From positions 62,001-126,000 of the forward strand of contig NZ_JAUXYL010000003.1 in assembly GCF_030694375.1 (NCBI RefSeq): DNA of 64,000 nt, given 5' to 3'. Position numbers and translations under genes: made by a program. The notes below the pieces were generated by a model, which was given only the letters and a program-made list of their open reading frames with translations, was not told where the DNA came from and did no database searches. Source of the DNA: Algoriphagus sp. (GTDB taxonomy: Bacteria; Bacteroidota; Bacteroidia; Cytophagales; Cyclobacteriaceae). The number at the start of each line of letters is the position of its first letter. Position 1 is the first letter of the stretch. Shown here in pieces: positions 55,140 through 62,453 of this stretch.

Positions 55140-57065
55140 TTATCCTGCCAATTCTTGCAAAGTAGAAATCTGATCCACCAATTCTTCCCATTTTGAATTG
55201 ACTTCCCGAAGACTGTTCTGTATATTTTGATAGCTATCCTGAAGTTTTTGGGCTTTTATCTCATCCACATAGATATCCGGATCGGCCATTTTTTCTTCGG
55301 TTTCAACCTTCAATAGCTCAAGCGACTCAATCTCCTTTTCTATTTTAGAAAGCTGTTCCTCCAATCTCTTTAAATCCTTTTTTGCCTGAAGTACCTCTGG
55401 CGTATTTCTTGGAATAATCGGTTGCGCTTTCTTTTCGGTTTTCTCAACAGGCGATACTGCCTTCACTTCGACCTGTTGACTTTTCCAAAATTCATATTCA
55501 TCATAGGATCCAGGGTATTCCTTGATCTCTTTGTCTTCAATGTACCAAATTTTATTAGCGACACCTTTGATGAAGTGTCTATCGTGCGAAACGGTGATGA
55601 ATGTACCCTCATATTGCTGCAAGGCCTGAATGAGGATATTCACTGATTGAAAGTCGAGGTGGTTGGTAGGTTCATCCAAGAGCAGGAAATTCGCCTCAGA
55701 AATCAACGTTTTGGCCAGTGCCACCCGAGACTTTTCACCACCGGAGAGTACTTTGATTTTTTTGAAAACTTCTTCATTGGAAAAAAGAAAACAGCCAAGG
55801 ACACCTCTTAACTCCATTTCGGATTTCTTACTTCCCGCCTGAGCCATCTCCTGCATGATCTCATTGTCCAATGTCAATGCTTCGAGCTGATGCTGCGCAA
55901 AAAATGCTTTGATTACATTGTGGCCTTCACTTCGTTCGCCTTGAAGCTTTTCAGTTCCATCGATGATTCTGAGCAATGTCGACTTCCCTTTTCCATTTGC
56001 TCCAATCAGGGCGATCTTATCCCCTCTTTCGATTCGAGCAGTGGTATTTTTCAAAATTACCAAATCACCGTAGGCTTTGGAAACGTGATCAAGTACCACG
56101 ACATCCCGCCCTGATTTTTGGGAAAACTTGAATTTAAAATTCACAAAGGCCTCATCATTCACCACTTCATTCACCCGGTCTAATCGATCCAGGGCCTTGA
56201 TGCGGGACTGAACTTGATTTGACTTGGTAGCCTTCGCCCGGAATCGCTCGATGAAGCGTTCAGTCTGCTTGATCATCTGCTGCTGATTCTCATAGGCATT
56301 GTTCTGTAGCTCCATTCGAATCTTTTTTTCCTCCTTGTAAAAGGAGTAATTTCCGGGATAGGAAGTCAAAGTCTGATTGGCAACTTCAACTGTGGTATTG
56401 ATACAATTGTCCAAAAAGGTTTGATCGTGAGATACCACTACCACAGCACCTTCATAATTTTTTAGGTAGTTTTCCACCCATTGAATAGAAGGTAAATCCA
56501 AGTGGTTGGTCGGTTCATCCAACAACAAAAGGGAAGGCTTTTCCAGGAGAAGTTTGGCCAACATCACCCGCATTCTCCAACCTCCGGAAAAAGTCCGAAG
56601 TGGCTTTTCCAAGTCTGAAGTCTGAAATCCAATCCCCTCCAAAACCTCTTCTGCCTTGGCTTTGATGGTATAGCCTTCATTGGACTCGAATCTGTCCTGA
56701 AGAAAAGCCAATCGGTTGATTACTTCTTCCGAATAATCAGTTTCCATTTTTTTTAGCACCTCATCAATCTCGTCCTGAAGTTTCAGCGTTTCTTTGAACG
56801 CCGCTAAAGCCACATTCAGAATACTTTCATCCGACTGAAAAGAAAGTAGATCCTGGTTCAAAAATCCGATTGTACAATCTTTGGCTTTTTGAACCTCACC
56901 AGTGGTGGCTTGGTAGTCTCCATTGATGATTTTGAGTAAGGTAGACTTGCCTGTCCCGTTTTGTCCGACGAGACCAATTTTGTCTTTTGGCTTGATGTGA
57001 AGGTTGGCATTTTCGTAGAGCGGTCGCCCTCCGATGAAATAAGAAAGATTACTAATCGATAACAT
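55140..57065 (-). CDS. ABC-F family ATPase
   Basis: A 641-residue soluble protein with two ABC ATPase domains and no membrane segment. The start at ATG 57065 (MLSISNLSYFIGG) fits the family better than the upstream ATG at 57098. Domain 1 has LVGQNGTGKSTLLKI and FSGGWRMRVMLAKLL with LLLLDEPTNHLD. Domain 2 has LIGANGKGKSTLLRI and LSGGEKSRVALAKTL with LLLDEPTNHLDF. The inter-domain linker is arginine-rich, and the last 90 residues form a charged coiled coil like Uup. ABC-F proteins act on the ribosome, some giving antibiotic protection. The subfamily cannot be assigned exactly. Confidence 0.94.
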   Translation of the reverse strand: MLSISNLSYFIGGRPLYENANLHIKPKDKIGLVGQNGTGKSTLLKIINGDYQATTGEVQKAKDCTIGFLNQDLLSFQSDESILNVALAAFKETLKLQDEIDEVLKKMETDYSEEVINRLAFLQDRFESNEGYTIKAKAEEVLEGIGFQTSDLEKPLRTFSGGWRMRVMLAKLLLEKPSLLLLDEPTNHLDLPSIQWVENYLKNYEGAVVVVSHDQTFLDNCINTTVEVANQTLTSYPGNYSFYKEEKKIRMELQNNAYENQQQMIKQTERFIERFRAKATKSNQVQSRIKALDRLDRVNEVVNDEAFVNFKFKFSQKSGRDVVVLDHVSKAYGDLVILKNTTARIERGDKIALIGANGKGKSTLLRIIDGTEKLQGERSEGHNVIKAFFAQHQLEALTLDNEIMQEMAQAGSKKSEMELRGVLGCFLFSNEEVFKKIKVLSGGEKSRVALAKTLISEANFLLLDEPTNHLDFQSVNILIQALQQYEGTFITVSHDRHFIKGVANKIWYIEDKEIKEYPGSYDEYEFWKSQQVEVKAVSPVEKTEKKAQPIIPRNTPEVLQAKKDLKRLEEQLSKIEKEIESLELLKVETEEKMADPDIYVDEIKAQKLQDSYQNIQNSLREVNSKWEELVDQISTLQELAG

Positions 57066-57153
57066 GGCGCAAAAATAACCAATAACCCGTTTATACACCT
57101 TTACTGGGAAAACAATCTCAGAATGTTTAGCTTATTTATTAAAACTAAAACTC

Positions 57154-58341
57154 ATGAATTACCTAAAACCTCTAATTTTCAGTTTTTCAATCGGACTCTT
57201 TTCCCTGAATGCGAGCTGTCAGGGAAAACTTACCCCTGTCCAAACTTCAAACAGCAGCAATAAAAGGGACATTCGAACTGCCAAAGCGGAGGTAAAATTA
57301 GATCAAATCAAACTTCAGCCAGGTTTCAAAATCGAAGTTTGGGCAGCAGATGTCCCCAATGCACGCTCAATGGCTATTTCGGACAACGGTATTGTATTCG
57401 TGGGAAACCGGCAGGAAAAGAATGTCTATGCCTTGGTCGACGAAAATGGGGATGGAAAAGCTGATTCCAAATTCATTTTGGCCGAAGGCTTAAAAATGCC
57501 CAACGGTGTCGCTTACAAAGACGGTGACTTGTACGTGGCAGAAGTAAGTCGAATCTTGAGATTTAAAGACATCAAAAACACACTTACTAATCCAAAATAC
57601 GAAGTGGTATATGACCAATACCCGACAAAAACCCATCACGGCTGGAAGTTCATCGCCTTTGGACCGGATGGAATGTTGTATGTACCAGTGGGCGCACCAT
57701 GCAACATCTGTGAATCCGATGAGGAAATCTTTGCAAGCATTACCCGATTGGATGTCTCCAAACCTGGCTCCAAACCAGAAATAGTTGCCCATGGGGTTAG
57801 AAATACAGTGGGATTTGATTGGCATCCCCAAACCAAAGAACTATGGTTTACAGATAATGGTCGTGACATGCTTGGCGATGACTCGCCGGATTGCGAACTA
57901 AACCGGGTCACAGCCAAAGGTCAACATTTTGGTTACCCATACTGGCATGCCGGAACAATAAAAGATCCTGACTTAGGATCCAAAGGAAAGGAGGCTTCTG
58001 CCTATATCGCACCAGCAGCTAAACTTGGAGCACATGTGGCCCCGCTCGGCATGCGATTTTATAAAGGAGGAATGTTTCCAACAAGCTTTAAAAATCAAGC
58101 GATTATTGCCAAACACGGAAGCTGGAACCGTAGCAAAAAATCAGGCTATGAAGTGGTGACGGCTAAAATTGATGGGAGCGGAAAAGTAACCGGACAGGAA
58201 GTTTTCGCTTCAGGCTGGTTGGACCACAGCACCCAAGAAGTATGGGGAAGACCGGTAGATGTACAGGAGCTGCCGGACGGAAGCTTGCTGATATCCGATG
58301 ACATGGCCAATTGCATCTATCGGGTGTCATACACCAACTAA
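57154..58341 (+). CDS. PQQ-dependent sugar dehydrogenase-like protein
   Basis: A 395-residue secreted protein (signal peptide to LNASC, a weak lipobox). The beta-propeller pattern of the sorbosone dehydrogenase/soluble glucose dehydrogenase family is visible: GFKIEVWAADVPNARSMAIS, then HHGWKFIAFGPDGMLYVPVG, GVRNTVGFDWHPQ, ELWFTDNGRD and the end LLISDDMANCIYRVSY. Such proteins oxidise sugars using PQQ. No PQQ synthesis gene is in the window, so activity needs acquired cofactor. It is divergent from the ABC-F gene. Confidence 0.87.
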   Translation: MNYLKPLIFSFSIGLFSLNASCQGKLTPVQTSNSSNKRDIRTAKAEVKLDQIKLQPGFKIEVWAADVPNARSMAISDNGIVFVGNRQEKNVYALVDENGDGKADSKFILAEGLKMPNGVAYKDGDLYVAEVSRILRFKDIKNTLTNPKYEVVYDQYPTKTHHGWKFIAFGPDGMLYVPVGAPCNICESDEEIFASITRLDVSKPGSKPEIVAHGVRNTVGFDWHPQTKELWFTDNGRDMLGDDSPDCELNRVTAKGQHFGYPYWHAGTIKDPDLGSKGKEASAYIAPAAKLGAHVAPLGMRFYKGGMFPTSFKNQAIIAKHGSWNRSKKSGYEVVTAKIDGSGKVTGQEVFASGWLDHSTQEVWGRPVDVQELPDGSLLISDDMANCIYRVSYTN

Positions 58342-58739
58342 GAAAAAGGGGCTGACTTATAATTGCTGTTTGTCACATTGAGTCTTAAATAGTCTGCCTA
58401 CATACAGAAAGGAAATGACTGTGATTCGATGCGAAACCATGGTATTGTCACTTTGAGCACTTCACTGACGCGAGTCGGTTAGTACGAAAGGTGCTCGAAC
58501 CTCCAGACTCCCGTCTTCCGGGTGCTCGGACTGACATACTTTTTTCTCAAAATCTATACGTCATCGAAATCGAAATGTGGCTGTCTTCGCTGTAAATAGA
58601 CTTCTACTCCTGTCACACTGACCCTTCAGACCTTTTGATGAAACCTCTTTTTTGTTTGAAAACTGAAAATTAGTTCGAAATAAAAGCCGTTGAATAGCAG
58701 GTGATTTGCTCAGTAAAAATTCAATAGATTTCGCAGAGC
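58342..58739. other. Intergenic region with dispersed repeat sequence
   Basis: A 398-base gap between convergent genes. It contains the inverted-repeat element at 58446-58536. Further partial copies of its TGTCAC...GA start lie near 58368 and 58614. No intact gene was seen. Confidence 0.6.
58446..58536. repeat. Inverted-repeat intergenic element (MITE-like)
   Basis: The left end TGTCACTTTGAGCAC (58446-58460) and the reverse complement of the right end (58522-58536, TGTCAGTCCGAGCAC) match at 12 of 15 positions. The interior carries another GGTGCTCG and can fold further. The form resembles the small dispersed palindromic elements of many Bacteroidota, for example TGTCATTTCGAGC types. No transposase is present. 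Confidence 0.55.
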
Positions 58740-59090
58740 TCAATCTTTCAGGATTTTCAATGATTCAAAAAAGACATACGCATTAAGAACCATGAAGAAT
58801 AAAGCTGGTAAAATTGCCAAAAAACCATCTTTTACCCGAATTCTTGCTGCTATGCCCAATAGCATCAAAAGACCCAGTCCCCCCGAAGATAGCACCAGAA
58901 AATAATCAAACTTTAAGCCAAGCAACAGTCCTAAAGCTCCAAGAATTTCTAAAATCGCAGTTAACGCACCGAATTTTCTTAGGCCAAAGCGAATAAATTC
59001 ACTTTTCATTTTAGAGGATGTAAAATAGGCTATTCCATAAGCGAGAAAAGAAAGACTTGAGACAAGAACTAAAACGTTCAATAAATTCAT
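58740..59090 (-). CDS. DoxX-like membrane protein (second of a pair)
   Basis: A 116-residue protein starting at ATG 59090, whose A is shared with the upstream gene's TGA stop (TGATG). It has four hydrophobic segments, with FGALTAILEILGALGLLLGL near residue 55 typical of the DoxX/DoxX_2 fold. The longer frame to 59132 lies entirely inside the upstream gene. Function is unknown; DoxX-like proteins are small inner-membrane proteins linked to redox stress in some bacteria. The same length as its upstream partner suggests an old duplication. Confidence 0.78.
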   Translation of the reverse strand: MNLLNVLVLVSSLSFLAYGIAYFTSSKMKSEFIRFGLRKFGALTAILEILGALGLLLGLKFDYFLVLSSGGLGLLMLLGIAARIRVKDGFLAILPALFFMVLNAYVFFESLKILKD

Positions 59091-59440
59091 CAAGAAATTA
59101 AATTGAGAGATACTGCTGCTATAAATAGGCACAAAATCAAAAGTACTAATGAGGGCATTCGCTTCTGCCAGGAATTACTCACTTTGAAGTGAAAATATTG
59201 AGCACTTAGCATCAGGAAGGCCATCAAGAGCGCTGGAATAAGAACCAGCGATGGATACCAGATGCCTGCTACAAGCAGAGTAGCAAGTGAAATCTTAGCT
59301 GATCCCACCGCCGAACGAACGAGCGTGCTTAAGCCATATTGATTAAACTCCTTAATGATATTATCGAAACGAAATACCCAAACGATAACAATAGAAATCG
59401 CCACTACTAATTGCGCAATTACAGATAAATTTACCATCAT
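59090..59440 (-). CDS. DoxX-like membrane protein (first of a pair)
   Basis: A 116-residue protein with four hydrophobic segments (LVVAISIVIVWVFRF; ISLATLLVAGIWYPSLVLIP; LLILCLFIAAVSL). KISLATLLVAGIWYPS occupies the position of the conserved Gly-rich helix of DoxX_2, though it is less typical. Stop and start of the pair overlap by one base, so the two are translated together and may form a heterodimer. No function is known. Confidence 0.72.
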   Translation of the reverse strand: MMVNLSVIAQLVVAISIVIVWVFRFDNIIKEFNQYGLSTLVRSAVGSAKISLATLLVAGIWYPSLVLIPALLMAFLMLSAQYFHFKVSNSWQKRMPSLVLLILCLFIAAVSLNLIS

Positions 59441-59610
59441 ATTTTTTTTAATTTCCTTAGTCTTCTGAATTTAATGGTTTCTTTTGGCTTTAGCGAAAGA
59501 TTCTTCGTTTGCAGTTTTAATCTTTCTAACTAATTAATTTTTTTAATCCGTAAATTCTTTATACCAACAAAATTCAAAATATGAGGTAAGGGGTGACTTG
59601 AAGCTAAATG

Positions 59611-59633
59611 AAAAAGGGAGAGCAAGCCCTCCC
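59611..59633 (-). terminator. Terminator after the ABC1 kinase gene
   Basis: GGGAG (59616-59620) pairs with CTCCC (59629-59633). On the minus strand TTTTT follows. It lies 12 bases past the stop codon of the kinase gene. Confidence 0.55.
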
Positions 59634-59644
59634 CTGTCACAAGA

Positions 59645-60964
59645 TTATTTCAGCCATTCCGGCTTGGTAGTATCCACCTCAGCTTCCAGTTGATTGAGTA
59701 AGTTATATAAGCCAAAGTAGGTTCTGTTAATATACAGTCCATGTCGAGATCCACGTGCTTGCCTTGATTTTCGGAACATTTTATCATTGGAAATTCGATC
59801 TCCCAATTGAAAGATTTGTTCAAAATACTTTTCGTCTGCAAAGTCAAATCTGTCTACGTGAAATGGCTTTCCAAGAAGCGAAATCATTTCCTTAAAAATC
59901 CCCTTGAAAAAGGCTTTTTCCACCTCTGTGTCTTTGTCCGAAATAAACTCCAAATCGTAGAAAATCTGATCCAAATCTTCCTGATTAATAAGAAGTTCTT
60001 TTTTGATCAATGCGAAGTATCCTTGGTAAAAATCCTCAGGAATTACTTTTACACAACCGAAGTCAATAATACCCAATTGGTCATCCTCCTGAATAATGAA
60101 ATTCCCAGGATGTGGATCTGCATGAACTTGCTTTAAATTATGAACTTGGTGATGATAAAAATCCCAAAGTGCCTGGCCAATTTGATTTTTGGATTTTTGA
60201 GAAGGTTTCGTATCCATCCACTCTTTGATGTGCTTTCCGGAAATCCAGTCCATCGTAATGATTCGATCAGAACTCAGCACATCGTAATAAAGCGGAAATT
60301 TAAGATTTGGAATATGTCCACAGGCCTGTGAGATTTCGCGCGAGCGATCTACTTCCAAAACATAATCTGTCTCTTCAAGCAATCGCTCCTCCACCTCTCC
60401 CATATAGTGGTCAAGTTCTACTTCGTTCATATTCAAAAGACGAAGCGCAAATGGCTTAAGTAATTTTAAATCTGAAGTGACTGAATCCGCAACCCCGGGA
60501 TATTGAATCTTTACAGCTAGTTTTTTACCATTTTGAGTAGCTTGATGAACTTGACCAATCGATGCGGCATTGACCGCCGACCGGGTGAAGGTATCGAACA
60601 TCTGCTCCGGAGTTTTGCTAAAGTACTTTTGAAAAGTCTTCACAACCAAAGGATAGGACAATGGCGGAGCAGAATACTGGGCCATGGTAAATTTATCCTG
60701 ATACGCTCTTGGAAGGAGGTTTTTGTCCATGGACATCATTTGAGCCACCTTCAGTGCAGATCCCTTCAGCTCACTCAATGATTTGTATATATCTGTCGCG
60801 TTGTTTTGATGAAGCTCTTCCTTATTCATAGATGGATTAACCATCTTTTTGGCGTAATGCTTCACATAATTCCCCCCCACTTTGGCGCCGGTGGAAATAA
60901 ATTTAGCCGCACGCTGCACTTTGGAAACCGGGATAGCTTCCTGTTCTTTCACCTTGATGGCCAT
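59645..60964 (-). CDS. ABC1/UbiB-family atypical kinase
   Basis: A 439-residue ABC1-family protein. The KxGQ-type region is degenerate here (LKGSALKVAQMMSMD). AASIGQVHQA near residue 130 is the alanine-rich nucleotide loop, followed by KLAVKIQYPGV with the ATP-site Lys. VHADPHPGNFII and LGIIDFGCV supply the catalytic and metal residues. ABC1 proteins support ubiquinone or other isoprenoid lipid metabolism, probably as ATPases. No quinone-synthesis gene is adjacent. It starts 2 bases after the TetR-like gene, on the same strand. Confidence 0.9.
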   Translation of the reverse strand: MAIKVKEQEAIPVSKVQRAAKFISTGAKVGGNYVKHYAKKMVNPSMNKEELHQNNATDIYKSLSELKGSALKVAQMMSMDKNLLPRAYQDKFTMAQYSAPPLSYPLVVKTFQKYFSKTPEQMFDTFTRSAVNAASIGQVHQATQNGKKLAVKIQYPGVADSVTSDLKLLKPFALRLLNMNEVELDHYMGEVEERLLEETDYVLEVDRSREISQACGHIPNLKFPLYYDVLSSDRIITMDWISGKHIKEWMDTKPSQKSKNQIGQALWDFYHHQVHNLKQVHADPHPGNFIIQEDDQLGIIDFGCVKVIPEDFYQGYFALIKKELLINQEDLDQIFYDLEFISDKDTEVEKAFFKGIFKEMISLLGKPFHVDRFDFADEKYFEQIFQLGDRISNDKMFRKSRQARGSRHGLYINRTYFGLYNLLNQLEAEVDTTKPEWLK

Positions 60965-60966
60965 GA

Positions 60967-61632
60967 TTATTTGTTTTGATAAAGAAACTTCGCAAAGTCT
61001 AAAAAGCTGTCTAAGGCACTTTTACCCATGAGATCGAATGTCAGATTCACGGACTTTTCTATGGCAGCATCTGTTTTTTCAAACCTCGGTGAGCGGTCAT
61101 CCAGCCAGTAGCGGAAGATAAAGGCCACTTGAAGCCAAAGGGCCTCATCATATTTGTCTGAAATAATGGGCCTATTAGCTATTTCTTGGGTTTCTTTCCC
61201 CTCTAAGATAATTTCCCCGGCGAAGTCCTTGAATTTCTCTTTGAACTCCTTTGCGTCCAAAGTCAGGGATTTCATCGATTGGGCTTTATCTTGATAAAGA
61301 CTCAAAAGGTAAGACCTGTTCTTTTTCAATTCTTCGATCCAAGTGAATAAGAAGCTGAGAAATTTTTCTCGAACGCTGTATTCCTTGAACACTTCCTGTG
61401 ATTCAATTTGCTCCAAGGTACTTTCAAAAATCGATACCCAGATGGCAGATTTGATGGATTCAAATGAAGTGAAATAGGTGTAAAACTCCTCCTCTTTCAT
61501 TTTTAAATCTTTTGCAAACTTAAAAACCGACTTGGGCATGCTGCCATGTTCCAAAACATGATTGACAAATCCTTCCAGAATCAGTTTTCGAAAATCCTTC
61601 TTTGCAGCTTTTTTTGTTGTTGTAGTTTCCAT
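60967..61632 (-). CDS. TetR-like transcriptional regulator
   Basis: A 221-residue protein. Residues 15-65 form a TetR-type helix-turn-helix: LILEGFVNHVLEHG, SVFKFAKDLKMKEEEFYTYF. The rest is helical ligand-domain-like sequence without a recognised subfamily. The N-terminus is lysine-rich. It lies 2 bases upstream of the ABC1-kinase gene, so the two are surely cotranscribed, and it may regulate this small operon or lipid genes elsewhere. Confidence 0.83.
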   Translation of the reverse strand: METTTTKKAAKKDFRKLILEGFVNHVLEHGSMPKSVFKFAKDLKMKEEEFYTYFTSFESIKSAIWVSIFESTLEQIESQEVFKEYSVREKFLSFLFTWIEELKKNRSYLLSLYQDKAQSMKSLTLDAKEFKEKFKDFAGEIILEGKETQEIANRPIISDKYDEALWLQVAFIFRYWLDDRSPRFEKTDAAIEKSVNLTFDLMGKSALDSFLDFAKFLYQNK

Positions 61633-61698
61633 GTTGTGAAATCAATTCGATGTAGTAACACCATAACGGAGGAAGGGGTTTGGAAAAGACATAAAAAA

Positions 61699-61721
61699 AA
61701 CCGAGGTATTCAACTTCGGTT
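61699..61721 (-). terminator. Terminator after hslV
   Basis: AACCGA(G) at 61699-61705 pairs with (CT)TCGGTT at 61714-61721. On the minus strand it is followed by a long T-run (complement of the A-run at 61693-61700). It lies 19 bases past the hslV stop codon. Confidence 0.75.
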
Positions 61722-61739
61722 CCTTTATCCTCCTATAAT

Positions 61740-62282
61740 CTAGGCTTTCACTTTTTCGATCACGAGGTTGTGATTCGTGTAAATACACACATCCGCGGCG
61801 ATATGTAAGCTTTCTCTGACCATGTCTTCGGCAGTCATGTGTGGAGCGAATTGCTTCATTGCTCTGGCTGCTGATTGGGCAAACATACTTCCCGAACCAA
61901 TTGTCGCGATTTCCATATCCGGTTCGATCACGTCCCCTGTTCCTGAAATGATCAGAATATCATCCTTATCTGCCACGATCATCATCGCTTCCAGCCGGCT
62001 AAGCATGCGATCCATTCTCCATTCTTTGGCCAATTCCACGGCTGCACGCTTCATGTTATTACCGAAGGCTCCGAGCTTCTCTTCAAACTTCTCCAAGAGC
62101 GTAAATGCATCGGCAGTAGATCCGGCAAAACCTGTCACAATTTTACCACCTTGAAGTACACGAAGCTTTTTGACGGTACTTTTGGCAACTGTATTTCCCA
62201 AAGTCGCTTGTCCATCTGCTCCGATGACTACCTCTCCATTGTGTCGGATTGCAACTACGGTTGTTGATTTGATTTTTTCCAT
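61740..62282 (-). CDS. hslV: ATP-dependent protease subunit HslV
   Basis: A 180-residue proteasome-like peptidase. After a 6-residue propeptide (MEKIKS) comes the catalytic Thr in TTVVAIRHNG, then GADGQATLGNT, the usual HslV core. TGSGSMFAQSAARAM-like sequence (IGSGSMFAQSAARAM) is present. HslV forms a dodecamer fed by the HslU unfoldase. hslU is not in the window, so it is either distant or missing. It is monocistronic, with its own terminator. Confidence 0.96.
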   Translation of the reverse strand: MEKIKSTTVVAIRHNGEVVIGADGQATLGNTVAKSTVKKLRVLQGGKIVTGFAGSTADAFTLLEKFEEKLGAFGNNMKRAAVELAKEWRMDRMLSRLEAMMIVADKDDILIISGTGDVIEPDMEIATIGSGSMFAQSAARAMKQFAPHMTAEDMVRESLHIAADVCIYTNHNLVIEKVKA

Positions 62283-62414
62283 GGGTACTAGTTATTGGTT
62301 TTTAGTTATACTGTTATTGGGTTAAGCAATTTGGATATACAAAAATTGGTTGTTTGCACTTTTAACTAATTACCAATAACTCAATAACCTCCTAACCAAT
62401 AACCATACAAAAGC

Positions 62415-62442
62415 AAAAAGTCCTGCGGAAACAGGACTTTTT
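62415..62442 (-). terminator. Terminator after the PDH E2 gene
   Basis: AAAAAGTCCTG (62415-62425) and CAGGACTTTTT (62432-62442) form an 11-bp perfect stem around a 6-base loop. On the minus strand T-rich sequence follows. It lies just past the E2 stop codon. Confidence 0.85.
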
Positions 62443-62453
62443 GGCAGTTTATT

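Noticed and set aside
62287..62400. TTATTGGTTA/TAACCAATAAC repeats between hslV and the E2 gene
   Set aside because: Irregular AT-rich spacer repeats without fixed length or spacing; no array, iteron set or origin can be supported.
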